A DNA stretch of 58,057 nt from a virus, in the IMG/VR virus record IMGVR_UViG_3300044841_000028, positions 1-58,057 of that record. One strand, written 5' to 3'. The notes under the pieces were generated by a model. The model saw nothing but the letters and a program-made list of their open reading frames with translations, was not told where the DNA came from and searched no databases. Positions 44,854 to 52,568 of this stretch are shown here, piece by piece (within the stretch, counting starts at the first letter, position 1; every line of letters begins with the position of its first letter). The position numbers and the translations under genes were made by a program.

Positions 44854-44960
44854 CCCGACCCCCGGTTGTGGATGGCGAGGAGGAATGCGGTGGTAGTCCA
44901 GCCGAGGCACCACAGACCGACGAGTATCACGGCCACGACCAGCTGCCCGTTGGTGACCAC
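44850..44960 (-). CDS. Single-TM peptide, 36 aa
   Basis: GTG 44960 follows the LysB stop by 1 nt and the ORF ends in GTGA with the next gene. One TM (LVVAVILVGLWCLGWTTTAF) and a short basic tail. Size and place suggest a second holin/pinholin-like or spanin-like partner; inference only. Confidence 0.55.
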   Translation of the reverse strand: MVTNGQLVVAVILVGLWCLGWTTTAFLLAIHNRGSG

Positions 44961-44961
44961 A

Positions 44962-45954
44962 TCAGTGGCCGAGCAGACCTTGGCGGATGTAATCAGTTGG
45001 CGCGTCCAGGTTGTAGCCGCCGTGAGGATTCATATTCCCGAGGAACATCACTCCGCCGACGATCGCCTGGAATAACGGGATGATGTCGTCGGCCGGGGTG
45101 AGGAAGTCCATCATGCGTTGCAGCAACCCGGCAGGACCTCCGGACCAGCTGTTCTCGGCTGCAATCTTGTAGATGGCAGTGCGGTCGAGGCCGGCTTCGT
45201 TGTCGGGGTTCTCGGAGTACAGGTCGCCAGTGCGGTTGGCTGACTTCCACCATGATGGGGTGTTGGTCATGCGGACGTCGGAGATGCCCTGGGTGTCCTT
45301 TTTGGGCGGGTCTGGCCACCAGCCAGCGTCCGCATTCTTCTCGCGGTATGGGTCGCCGAAGGCGATGGCGCGCTTGAGGTGATCGCGTCGGGCTGCGAGA
45401 CGAGACCCGGCAGGGGCGTTCCGAAGGTAGTTGAGGAACACCTTGTTGGTGATGATGGAGCCCTGGCTGAATCCCAGCAGATACCAGTCCAAGTCGATCG
45501 GGAACGGCTTGCCGATGTCGGTGGCGTCCTGGTTGAGGTAGCGGAGAACTTCGTCAACACCGGTCTGGTTCTTGAACGGCAGACTAGTGCGGTCGTACGA
45601 GATCGGTTGGTGCCACGCGAGCCCTTCGGCTTCCATCTGCGCGCCGATCGCAGCGCACGGTCCGATCCACATGTCCGACATGTGTCCTTCGACGGTGATG
45701 ATGATGGGCCGCTTCGGAACCGGCGGAATCGGAATCTTGAGTGCGATTAGGTCGACGTCGCTGACCTCACCATCCTGAACCTGCTGGGTGCGTGACTCAT
45801 ACTCCTTCTGCCACAACACTGCCCGCGGCCCGAACTCGTTGGTGTCCGTGGGGAGTGCGCCATGGAGGCGGGTGTAGAGGCCACCGAAGCGCGCATTCAT
45901 GATGAGCCGCCAGGTGCGGACGGACTCGTTCTTATCCCCCAAGCGCAGAGGCAT
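44962..45954 (-). CDS. lysB: Lysin B, mycolyl-arabinogalactan esterase
   Basis: This 330-aa protein has residues about 1-75 as a peptidoglycan-binding-like region (LRLGDKNESVRTWRLIMN). The alpha/beta hydrolase domain carries GFSQG (161-165, Ser163), GDLY near Asp244 and PHGGY with His311, a plausible Ser-Asp-His triad. LysB cuts mycolic acids from arabinogalactan to breach the outer membrane, which implies a mycolate-bearing host. ATG 45954 overlaps the 30-aa basic ORF stop. Confidence 0.92.
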   Translation of the reverse strand: MPLRLGDKNESVRTWRLIMNARFGGLYTRLHGALPTDTNEFGPRAVLWQKEYESRTQQVQDGEVSDVDLIALKIPIPPVPKRPIIITVEGHMSDMWIGPCAAIGAQMEAEGLAWHQPISYDRTSLPFKNQTGVDEVLRYLNQDATDIGKPFPIDLDWYLLGFSQGSIITNKVFLNYLRNAPAGSRLAARRDHLKRAIAFGDPYREKNADAGWWPDPPKKDTQGISDVRMTNTPSWWKSANRTGDLYSENPDNEAGLDRTAIYKIAAENSWSGGPAGLLQRMMDFLTPADDIIPLFQAIVGGVMFLGNMNPHGGYNLDAPTDYIRQGLLGH

Positions 45955-46046
45955 CAGAGGTCGTTTCTAATCAGGTTCCACGTGGGTCGGTTCGACGGGC
46001 GACGGCCGCCCTTCGGACGGGCACGCCACAACCAATAACGCCTCAT
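45954..46046 (-). CDS. 30-aa basic peptide in the lysis cassette
   Basis: ATG 46046 overlaps the holin stop and the stop overlaps the LysB start, so it is coupled on both sides. MRRYWLWRARPKGGRR opens a peptide with about nine Arg/Lys and three Trp. It could act on membranes or simply relay ribosomes to lysB. Confidence 0.55.
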   Translation of the reverse strand: MRRYWLWRARPKGGRRPSNRPTWNLIRNDL

Positions 46047-46375
46047 GCGTACGGGTCGCGGTAACCGCCAACCGACGGCGGGATGGCAGGCGATGCGGGG
46101 ATCTGCGCGGTGGCAACGACGACGCCGCCAATCACGTTGGGGTCCTTGTCCAACTGCTTCTGCGTGATCTTGTTGGCTGGGGAGAGCAACGCCAGAAGAG
46201 GCGGCAGGACGGTCGCGATCAGCAGCGTATACAGCTGATCCTTAGTCGTCGGTATTGGCGTCGTGCCCTGAACCCAGTTGATCAGCAGTCCTGCAATGGC
46301 ACCACCGACTGCCGCCGCGACAGCTTTGACCCAACGCTTGATGTATGTCGTGTAGAACAGCTTGATGGTGTTCAT
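46043..46375 (-). CDS. Holin (r1t-like)
   Basis: This 110-aa protein has two hydrophobic helices (AVAAAVGGAIAGLLINWV and YTLLIATVLPPLLALL) followed by SPANKITQKQLDKD, a pattern of r1t-type mycobacteriophage holins, and a Pro-rich end. Encoded right after lysA with a 4-bp overlap. It would form holes that release LysA to the cell wall. Confidence 0.8.
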   Translation of the reverse strand: MNTIKLFYTTYIKRWVKAVAAAVGGAIAGLLINWVQGTTPIPTTKDQLYTLLIATVLPPLLALLSPANKITQKQLDKDPNVIGGVVVATAQIPASPAIPPSVGGYRDPYA

Positions 46376-48159
46376 GCCTGGACTCCATTCGTCGATGGAT
46401 CGATTGACTGCAGTGCTCTGGTCAGTGCGGTGCGCTGAGCGGCGTCCATGCTCAGCACGTGATCGGTGTAGTCCATGTTCGAATCCACCGCCCGCTGGAT
46501 CTTGTCGCCAGTGGTGTCCTCGGCCGTAGCAACCTCAGTGCTGACGACAGTCGGGGGTGGGGCAATCTGGTTGATTGCCGCCGCGGTCCTGTCTGCGATG
46601 TTCTGGGCGTCGGCGGGGCTGATAGTTGCGTTGACTACCTGCGGCACAGCGGGAGCGGTGTTGTTGACCACGGTCGGCACCGCACCAGTTGCCTTGAATG
46701 CCTTCTGAATTGCCGCCCGGAAGGAGATGAGTCCCAGGCACCACTCCTGGCCGTATTGCTGCAGCCACGCCTGATTGACGTTGCCCGCCCACGACGCCGG
46801 AGCCACACCCGTCGACGCGACGGTGTTGACGAACTGCTCCGCCAACGTCGTGCCGAACAGGTAACCCCATGTGATGTTGATGTTCTCGACGTTCCCGTCG
46901 AGGTTCCACAAAATCCCCAAGGGGGAATCGACGGGGTTGCCGTCGGGCACCATGAAAGACCGCGACGGCCCCTTCTTCTCCTTGCGGTACTCGTCGTACA
47001 GTTCGGTCAGCATCTGCAAAGCTGTCGGGTCGCTCATCCAATCGTCTCCTGAGTCTGTCGTTGTGCCTTGTACGTCGAGTGCTGCGAGTCCCATTGACTT
47101 GCAGTGGTTCCACCGGTCGGTGCGGTCCTGAAGGCCGTTGGTGCCACCGTTGATGGCCTTGGTGACACCGACGATGTCCCCCGCATCGCAGAGGGAGTTG
47201 ATCTGCGGGCGGGCGACCGTCCAATACCAGACCGGTCCGAGGAACCCGTACTGGTCGGTAGAGAGTTGAGTTGGGTTGTCGACGAAGAACGTCGGAGACG
47301 GGACGTAGCCCTTGCCGAACGCCCACTGGGACAGTTGGGAGTAGTTGTTGCGGCCCGTGATTTGGATGGGTCCACGGCCCTTGAACCGCACCCCATCCCC
47401 CGGTTGGGTGTTACCCAGATCCGAACGGCCCTCGTACTCCGAACCGGAAGCAATCTCTTCCATCCACTTCAGGCCACCGGACTCCTCACCCAACTGAGCC
47501 GCGAACATGGCCAGCCGGTTCAGGTTCCCCGACAGCCCAGCCTCAACACACGCCGCGCGGTAGCCGGGGAGCAACTGCGCGTAGCGGTCAAGGGAGACAG
47601 CGCCGCCCATCGCATCCGAAAGGTTCTGCGCAGTCAGACCAGCAGCAGGCGGTGGGGTGTTACCGCGGCGGTAGGTCGAGAAGCCGTCCGCGCGGATGTG
47701 GTCTTTGATCCACTGCCCCAGTTGGCCGCCGCGCTCCAAGTCGTAGCTGCCGTAATCCATCTGGTGGTGCATCTCGTCGACGTAGGCGTCGCTCCAGTCG
47801 CCCGCCCAGAACATGATGCCCCGCCAATAGGCCAGCAGGTCGCGTAAGCGTGCCAGCTTGTCCCCGTTGAGATTCCCGCGCTGCTTCCACGGGTAATATT
47901 CCCAGTTGAAATCCATTGCGGTGGCGTTCAAATGGTTGGATGTGGGCACGCTGTTGGTGGGTGTGTAGCAGGCCGTCATTCGGTCCACTAGGGGCTCTAC
48001 GTAGGCGTGGTAGTCGGCGGCGTAGGCCAGCATCGCGGTGCCTGCGTCGTCGTTTCGTACCTGCATCGTCACGTCTGAACCGGGGACGGTGCGCCACACC
48101 AGCAACGGATCGTTGGGGTTGATCCGGGGTGAGGGTTCCCAACCGTCTTCGGTGGGCAT
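46372..48159 (-). CDS. lysA: Lysin A: M15-like peptidase plus GH19-like glycosidase
   Basis: This 595-aa protein has residues about 50-145 as an M15 D,D/L-D peptidase-type domain with His76 (NHLNATAMDFN), Asp83 and DEMHHQ (His131/132). Residues about 178-360 are GH19 chitinase-like (AMFAAQLGEESGGLKWMEE with Glu225/226, then VRFKGRGPIQITGRNNY). Residues 380-595 are probably a cell-wall binding/linker region with an Ala/Pro-rich end. It cleaves peptidoglycan at lysis. ATG 48159 shares bases with the previous stop (TAATG). Confidence 0.93.
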   Translation of the reverse strand: MPTEDGWEPSPRINPNDPLLVWRTVPGSDVTMQVRNDDAGTAMLAYAADYHAYVEPLVDRMTACYTPTNSVPTSNHLNATAMDFNWEYYPWKQRGNLNGDKLARLRDLLAYWRGIMFWAGDWSDAYVDEMHHQMDYGSYDLERGGQLGQWIKDHIRADGFSTYRRGNTPPPAAGLTAQNLSDAMGGAVSLDRYAQLLPGYRAACVEAGLSGNLNRLAMFAAQLGEESGGLKWMEEIASGSEYEGRSDLGNTQPGDGVRFKGRGPIQITGRNNYSQLSQWAFGKGYVPSPTFFVDNPTQLSTDQYGFLGPVWYWTVARPQINSLCDAGDIVGVTKAINGGTNGLQDRTDRWNHCKSMGLAALDVQGTTTDSGDDWMSDPTALQMLTELYDEYRKEKKGPSRSFMVPDGNPVDSPLGILWNLDGNVENINITWGYLFGTTLAEQFVNTVASTGVAPASWAGNVNQAWLQQYGQEWCLGLISFRAAIQKAFKATGAVPTVVNNTAPAVPQVVNATISPADAQNIADRTAAAINQIAPPPTVVSTEVATAEDTTGDKIQRAVDSNMDYTDHVLSMDAAQRTALTRALQSIDPSTNGVQA

Positions 48160-48455
48160 TACTTCGGTCGCCAGGCATCGAGGATGTCGTCGATCAGCGG
48201 GATGCCGATGTCGATATCAGGGATCAGGCGGTTCAAGTCGTCGCGGACGTTGTTGGCCACCGCCACAACGTCTTCGACAGAAGCAGTGACACCAGGAATC
48301 AGTCCGGCGAACGCATGCGCTGCACTCGCAGCGGCGAGCGGGATGAGTGGGGCGATCTTCTCGGTGATCAGATCGGAGAGCAGGTTCTTCAGCGTGGCTT
48401 GGACCTTCGGGTCGGAGAGCACGTTGACGAGCAGCTTGAGCAGGAACGCCTGCAT
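48159..48455 (-). CDS. Hypothetical protein before lysA, 98 aa
   Basis: ATG 48455 with GAAAGGCAACC upstream. Helical and hydrophobic (FLLKLLVNVLSDPKVQATLK, KIAPLIPLAAASAAHAFAGL), ending with PDIDIGIPLIDDIL. No clear TM of full length. A conserved-looking neighbour of lysin genes; may aid LysA or holin. Confidence 0.65.
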   Translation of the reverse strand: MQAFLLKLLVNVLSDPKVQATLKNLLSDLITEKIAPLIPLAAASAAHAFAGLIPGVTASVEDVVAVANNVRDDLNRLIPDIDIGIPLIDDILDAWRPK

Positions 48456-48473
48456 GGGTTGCCTTTCGTGGGT

Positions 48474-48632
48474 TTAGCGGAGTACGGGCACTAGCTCGGT
48501 GATTTCCATCTCGGCTTGCATCGCGGCGGTGTAGCCCATGTCGGCTTTGAATTCCTCGAGCCGCTCCCGGTCCTCGGAGATGGCGATGGGCCGGCCGCGG
48601 AAGCTGAGGACACAGCGGGTATCGGGGCTCAC
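48474..48632 (-). CDS. Small protein, 52 aa
   Basis: GTG 48632 overlaps the stop of the cysteine peptidase. CVLSFRGRPIAISEDRERLE and a helical end (AMQAEMEITELVPVLR). Function unknown. Confidence 0.55.
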   Translation of the reverse strand: MSPDTRCVLSFRGRPIAISEDRERLEEFKADMGYTAAMQAEMEITELVPVLR

Positions 48633-49285
48633 TTGACGCCTACAGGTGCGGTGGCGTCGCCCTGGTCTGCGAGTAGCCGGGTGAAGGTGCTGAACGACAT
48701 ATGGAACCGGCCCCCCAACGCCCAACCGCTCCCCCAGGAGTTGAGGAACGTGAGAGTGGAGGTCGTGTAGTCAATTCCGAGGCAGAGGTATTCGTGACCG
48801 CCCGCAACGTCGCCGCTGATCTTCACGGTGCCCGACTTGTCGGGGGTGAACATCCCCTCATACCAGCTGGTTCCGACGATGACCGGTTGCAGTTGGATCG
48901 CTGCGGCGAAGTGGTCGAACCCGAACGCGTGCTTGTACCCGGTGAAGTAGCCGAGACTCTTGCCCGCCTTGGCTGCACCCAATCCGCTCGAGCCGTCATC
49001 GGTGGGCGGGTAGGTGTTGTCGGGAATCCCGTCGAGATGGGTTGCAAGCTCGTAGATGCGAACCGCGTCAGCCTCCGACAGATAGCCCTTCTTCCGGCTG
49101 GCTGCGAAGTAGTCGGTGTTGATGAGCTGCGCCGTCGCATTCCCGGTGCAGCTGCCCAACTCGCCCTGATCTAGGACGGGGGCGTGATGCCCCCACAAGA
49201 CACTCCGTGGGGTTCCGGCCTTCGAGGCTTGGTAGAGCCGGGAACGTTGGTCGTGATCGACGCGGCGGCCAAGAGCAGGCATCAA
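48629..49285 (-). CDS. Papain-like (C1) cysteine peptidase
   Basis: This 218-aa protein has the full papain triad: LDQGELGSCTGNA (Cys46), GGHEYLCLGID (His164) and FLNSWGSGWALGG (Asn182). The N terminus is short, so the enzyme lacks a propeptide. Mycobacteriophage LysA proteins often carry N-terminal peptidase domains; here a separate peptidase is encoded just before lysA. It could be part of a split endolysin, a tail-tip enzyme or a maturation protease. Start is MM at 49285/49282. Confidence 0.85.
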   Translation of the reverse strand: MMPALGRRVDHDQRSRLYQASKAGTPRSVLWGHHAPVLDQGELGSCTGNATAQLINTDYFAASRKKGYLSEADAVRIYELATHLDGIPDNTYPPTDDGSSGLGAAKAGKSLGYFTGYKHAFGFDHFAAAIQLQPVIVGTSWYEGMFTPDKSGTVKISGDVAGGHEYLCLGIDYTTSTLTFLNSWGSGWALGGRFHMSFSTFTRLLADQGDATAPVGVK

Positions 49286-49294
49286 GAGGCCCTT

Positions 49295-49420
49295 TCAGAA
49301 GTGGAGATGGTGGTCGACGAAGGTTTCGCCGCCGAAGATCAGCCAGCAGCCCCCAGCGAGGGCGGCCACGATCACGCCGCAGAAGCAGCCGATGAGGCAG
49401 CCGAAGCCATACCGCGCCAT
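49295..49420 (-). CDS. Single-TM peptide, 41 aa
   Basis: ATG 49420 has GGGAGG at ideal distance. Hydrophobic Cys-rich core (GCLIGCFCGVIVAALAGGCW) and an acidic end. It lies between the last tail protein and the lysis genes. Candidate small membrane or holin-like protein. Confidence 0.6.
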   Translation of the reverse strand: MARYGFGCLIGCFCGVIVAALAGGCWLIFGGETFVDHHLHF

Positions 49421-49442
49421 TGCGGACCTCCCGAAGTAGGGA

Positions 49443-50024
49443 TCAAAGAATTGCGGTGACCGTGTTCGACGGGGCCGAAGTTTCGGAGCCGCCGTATCGG
49501 GTGCCGACCGTCACCGTGAACGTGTACTCCTGGCCAGTGATCAGACCATCACCCCTCAACGTCACAACGCCATCCGTGACCGACGTTTCGATGACGTCGA
49601 GCGCCGCATCACCGTCATGCACCGTGTAGGTGAACGGCCCGCACGGCGAAGTGGGCTCAGCAAAAGACACCGTGTACTGATCCGACGGAAGGGCCTCCAC
49701 CACCGGAGCCAACCCATCCCACACCAACGGAACATCAACGGTGAACGTCGAGATGAACTCCGAGTTGGTGAACGCGCCGACGTGCTGACCGTGGCACACC
49801 AGCCAGTCCCCTACCGCAGCAAGGATGTCCGGGGAACCCGGCTTGGTCAGCTTCACCGTCCACATGACGATGGTCGAATTCGGTTGCGGGAACGTCGTAG
49901 ACGCGGCAGCGTACCCGAGCCTGGCCGCCGCAATGAACGCTTCCGTCGCCGCATCCGGCTGGGCGGGGTCGAGCCGCCAGGCCAACGTCTGCGACGTTTC
50001 AATCGGTTCAACAACAAGACTCAT
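49443..50024 (-). CDS. Minor tail/virion-associated protein with fibronectin-like end
   Basis: This 193-aa protein starts at ATG 50024, first after the hairpin at 50043-50065. Residues 1-100 are mixed. Residues about 105-193 (YTVSFAEPTSPCG, GVVTLRGDGLITGQEYTFTV, TVGTRYGG) read as a fibronectin III/Ig-like domain. Encoded in the tail block; exact role unknown. Confidence 0.6.
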   Translation of the reverse strand: MSLVVEPIETSQTLAWRLDPAQPDAATEAFIAAARLGYAAASTTFPQPNSTIVMWTVKLTKPGSPDILAAVGDWLVCHGQHVGAFTNSEFISTFTVDVPLVWDGLAPVVEALPSDQYTVSFAEPTSPCGPFTYTVHDGDAALDVIETSVTDGVVTLRGDGLITGQEYTFTVTVGTRYGGSETSAPSNTVTAIL

Positions 50025-50042
50025 GTGGTCTCCAAATGACGA

Positions 50043-50065
50043 AACCCCCAGCATGGCTAGGGGTT
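50043..50065 (-). terminator. Hairpin after the 50096-50503 gene
   Basis: AACCCCTAGC-CAT-GCTGGGGGTT (minus strand, one mismatch) followed by TCG and a short T-run. Possible terminator or read-through attenuator between tail genes and the lysis block. Confidence 0.5.
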
Positions 50066-50095
50066 CACGGGGTTAATTTCTAACGGTGGAGACCA

Positions 50096-50503
50096 TCACA
50101 ACTTCAGGATTTTATTGCTTCCATTGTCGAAGGTCACACTCACGTCCCCTCCGTTTGGCGTGACTGGTAGCCCCGTAGCCGTGTCAATATATGCAATGAG
50201 TGGCGAAGTGGACTGTGTCCCAGTGTCTTTCCAGATGATCAACGCTTCGCACGATGTGCCGGTGACTGCGGTGAACGTGATGTCGGCTGCGTCGGCGACG
50301 CCGGCTGTGGTGGTCTTCGATGTCAGCGCTGACGAGGTGGCGATCTTCGAGCCGGTGGCGACGTCGGAGGCGAATTGGTGGGTGGATAGGTTGACGGTGT
50401 AGGCGCCGGTGTCGACGAGGTACACCTTGATGGTGTCGGAGGTCCAGTTGATGCCTCCGTTCAAGAATGCTTCCCTGCCTTTATCGTAAATTGCGTTACT
50501 CAT
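50096..50503 (-). CDS. Virion-associated/minor tail protein, 135 aa
   Basis: ATG 50503 with GAAAGGAAACC upstream. Opens AIYDKGREAFLNGGINWTSD and VYLVDTGAYTVNLSTHQF, a family repeatedly found as small tail or virion proteins in actinophages and phage-like gene blocks. Beta-rich. It follows the long repeat-bearing tail protein. Confidence 0.7.
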   Translation of the reverse strand: MSNAIYDKGREAFLNGGINWTSDTIKVYLVDTGAYTVNLSTHQFASDVATGSKIATSSALTSKTTTAGVADAADITFTAVTGTSCEALIIWKDTGTQSTSPLIAYIDTATGLPVTPNGGDVSVTFDNGSNKILKL

Positions 50504-50520
50504 GTGGTGGTTTCCTTTCG

Positions 50521-50553
50521 TTTGTGCAGCACAAATAGTCCGCCGGGTGGCGG
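50521..50553. promoter_or_regulatory. Two adjacent inverted repeats in the tail intergenic gap
   Basis: TTTGTGC-A-GCACAAA (50521-50535) and CCGCC-GGGT-GGCGG (50540-50553) lie between two tail genes. They may form an attenuator or operator. No T-tract clearly follows on the minus strand. Confidence 0.4.
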
Positions 50554-50567
50554 TTGACGTTTGCTAC

Positions 50568-52568
50568 TTAGGAGAGGCGGACGTAGACGCTGCCCCATTC
50601 GATTCCTGATGGGGGCGATGCCGTGAACGTCGCATTGGCCGTCGCGTCAGAGATCGACGTGCGGGCGTTGGACGTACCCGAGATGTTGTTGCAGCGGTTG
50701 GTGCCGCCGGACAACGTGCCTAGCGACATCGCGGATGCCGCGATGCCACCGAACACTTGGACGATCAGCAGACCGGTAGAGATGGTCGCCGCGTGCGAAG
50801 GGCCGAAGCCCGTTCCGAACGTCGTCGTAGCAGCAGACACCGAGGAGACGCCTGCGTAGGACACCGAGCTACCTGCGTAGCCGGTGACCGAACCGGAGAA
50901 CGTAACGACGATGGTCTTCGCGCCAGCGGATACACCGGCGAGCCGGAAGATTTGAGTAGAGCCGTTGGAAGAAATGTTGTTGTTGTTGACCGATCCGACC
51001 GAGGTCATCGCGGTCCCACCGCACGTAGCTGTCACAGTGACGTTGCCGAAGCAGACGGCCGAGACGAACACATCCGCCGTTCCGGCGTTGGTGTGCGTCC
51101 ACGTCATCGAGGTACCTGCACCGACGACGCCGGTGTTGACTGCGTCCAGCGAGATACCCGCGACGTGGGCCGTAGCCGAGCCGAAGGCTTCGGCGGAAGC
51201 TATGCCAGTTCCACCGACGTTCATGTTCAGCTGGGCCGTGCCGAACGCACCAGCCGTAGCGATGCCGGACGGTGCAAGGTTGGTAACCCCTACACCGACC
51301 GTCGAAGAACCGAACACCTCCGTTGATGAGATGCCGGTCCCGGTGATGTTCAGGTTCAACTGAGCAGTGCCGAACGCTTGCGCGGACGTGATACCGGACG
51401 GGCTGACGGTGGTGATACCGGCTCCGACAGTCGGAGAGCCGAACGCTTCGCCGGAAGCGATGGCCGTTGCGGTCAGGGTCTGCGGGCTAGCGACGAAGAC
51501 CGTAGATGAGCCGAACGCTTCGCCGGAAGGTATACCGGAAGGCGAGATCAGCGGAACGGTGGCGAGCAGGGTGTGATTAGAGCCCACCCAGTGCTCGTTC
51601 GTTGGAGAGGACACCGTGCCGGTGAACGTAGTCGATGCAGCCGCGCTGTCGGAGATCGTCAGGTGCGCGTAGGGGCTAGATGCGTTGTACCGGTTGGTTC
51701 CACCCGAGAGGCTGGACACCGACCCGCCTGGCGTCGACTGGGTGCCTGCGAACGACTGGACCGCCAGCTGTGCTGACGTGGTCGTAGCGGACTGCGACAA
51801 CGAACCAGAGTTCGTTACCGACGTGTTCGTTGCCGAACTCACCGATGACACCCCGAGGTATGACACGGAGTTCGACGAGGCGTAAACGGAGGGGACGCCG
51901 CCGTTGAACGAGACGGTGACGTTCTTCGTCCCGCCTGGAATGCCTGCGAGGCCGTACCGGTAGAACCAGGCCCCGCCCGTCAGGTCAACGGAGGCGATCT
52001 GCGTCATCGCTACGCCGTCGTAGGTGACGGAGAACGAAGACACCGTGCCTGCGAATACGATGCTCACGATCACGTACGCACCGACCGACCCGTTGTGCGA
52101 GTACGAGAAATCGGTAAAGAACCCGGTGTGGGCGCTGAAGCCGGCTCCTATCGAGTCGAGCCGGGGAGGGCTGGGGATCGTGATCAACCCGAAGTCCTCA
52201 GCCGAGGGAATGCCGACTGCCTCAATCAGCCAACCCCGGATCAGGGTAGGAACTCCCAGCGCTTCCGCTGAGGGGATTCCGTTGGCCCGGGCGATCTGGT
52301 TCTCGGCGTTGGCAACTACCGGCTCTCCGAAGCCCTCTTCGTCTATGCCGGTGAGGGCTATCGACTGGTCGTACGTCAACAACGTCGAGCCGAATGCCTC
52401 CGCGGAGGGGATTCCGGTGATGCCGATGAGCTTGCCCAGACTGGGGGTGCCCACGGCCTCTGCGGAGGGGATTCCGACGAGCGAGTCGACGAATGCTGCC
52501 GCCCACCAATACGTCCCGCCTGGGACGACCGGAGTTGATCCGAACAGATTGGTAAAGGGGAGCGTCAT
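50568..52568 (-). CDS. Minor tail protein with repeated G-I-x-S-x-E-x-FG motifs
   Basis: ATG 52568 overlaps the previous stop (666 aa). At least ten copies of a 14-25-aa unit occur, for example TGIPSAEAFGS, NGIPSAEALGV, TGISSTEVFGS and TGIASAEAFGS. They lie in two blocks (about residues 20-135 and 345-470) separated and followed by two related beta domains (YDGVAMTQIASVDL versus CGGTAMTSVGSVNN; each then SVSYLGVSSVS or SVSYAGVSSVS). Long repeats and strand-rich domains fit a fibre or adhesin. Repeat number could vary by recombination. Confidence 0.8.
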   Translation of the reverse strand: MTLPFTNLFGSTPVVPGGTYWWAAAFVDSLVGIPSAEAVGTPSLGKLIGITGIPSAEAFGSTLLTYDQSIALTGIDEEGFGEPVVANAENQIARANGIPSAEALGVPTLIRGWLIEAVGIPSAEDFGLITIPSPPRLDSIGAGFSAHTGFFTDFSYSHNGSVGAYVIVSIVFAGTVSSFSVTYDGVAMTQIASVDLTGGAWFYRYGLAGIPGGTKNVTVSFNGGVPSVYASSNSVSYLGVSSVSSATNTSVTNSGSLSQSATTTSAQLAVQSFAGTQSTPGGSVSSLSGGTNRYNASSPYAHLTISDSAAASTTFTGTVSSPTNEHWVGSNHTLLATVPLISPSGIPSGEAFGSSTVFVASPQTLTATAIASGEAFGSPTVGAGITTVSPSGITSAQAFGTAQLNLNITGTGISSTEVFGSSTVGVGVTNLAPSGIATAGAFGTAQLNMNVGGTGIASAEAFGSATAHVAGISLDAVNTGVVGAGTSMTWTHTNAGTADVFVSAVCFGNVTVTATCGGTAMTSVGSVNNNNISSNGSTQIFRLAGVSAGAKTIVVTFSGSVTGYAGSSVSYAGVSSVSAATTTFGTGFGPSHAATISTGLLIVQVFGGIAASAMSLGTLSGGTNRCNNISGTSNARTSISDATANATFTASPPSGIEWGSVYVRLS

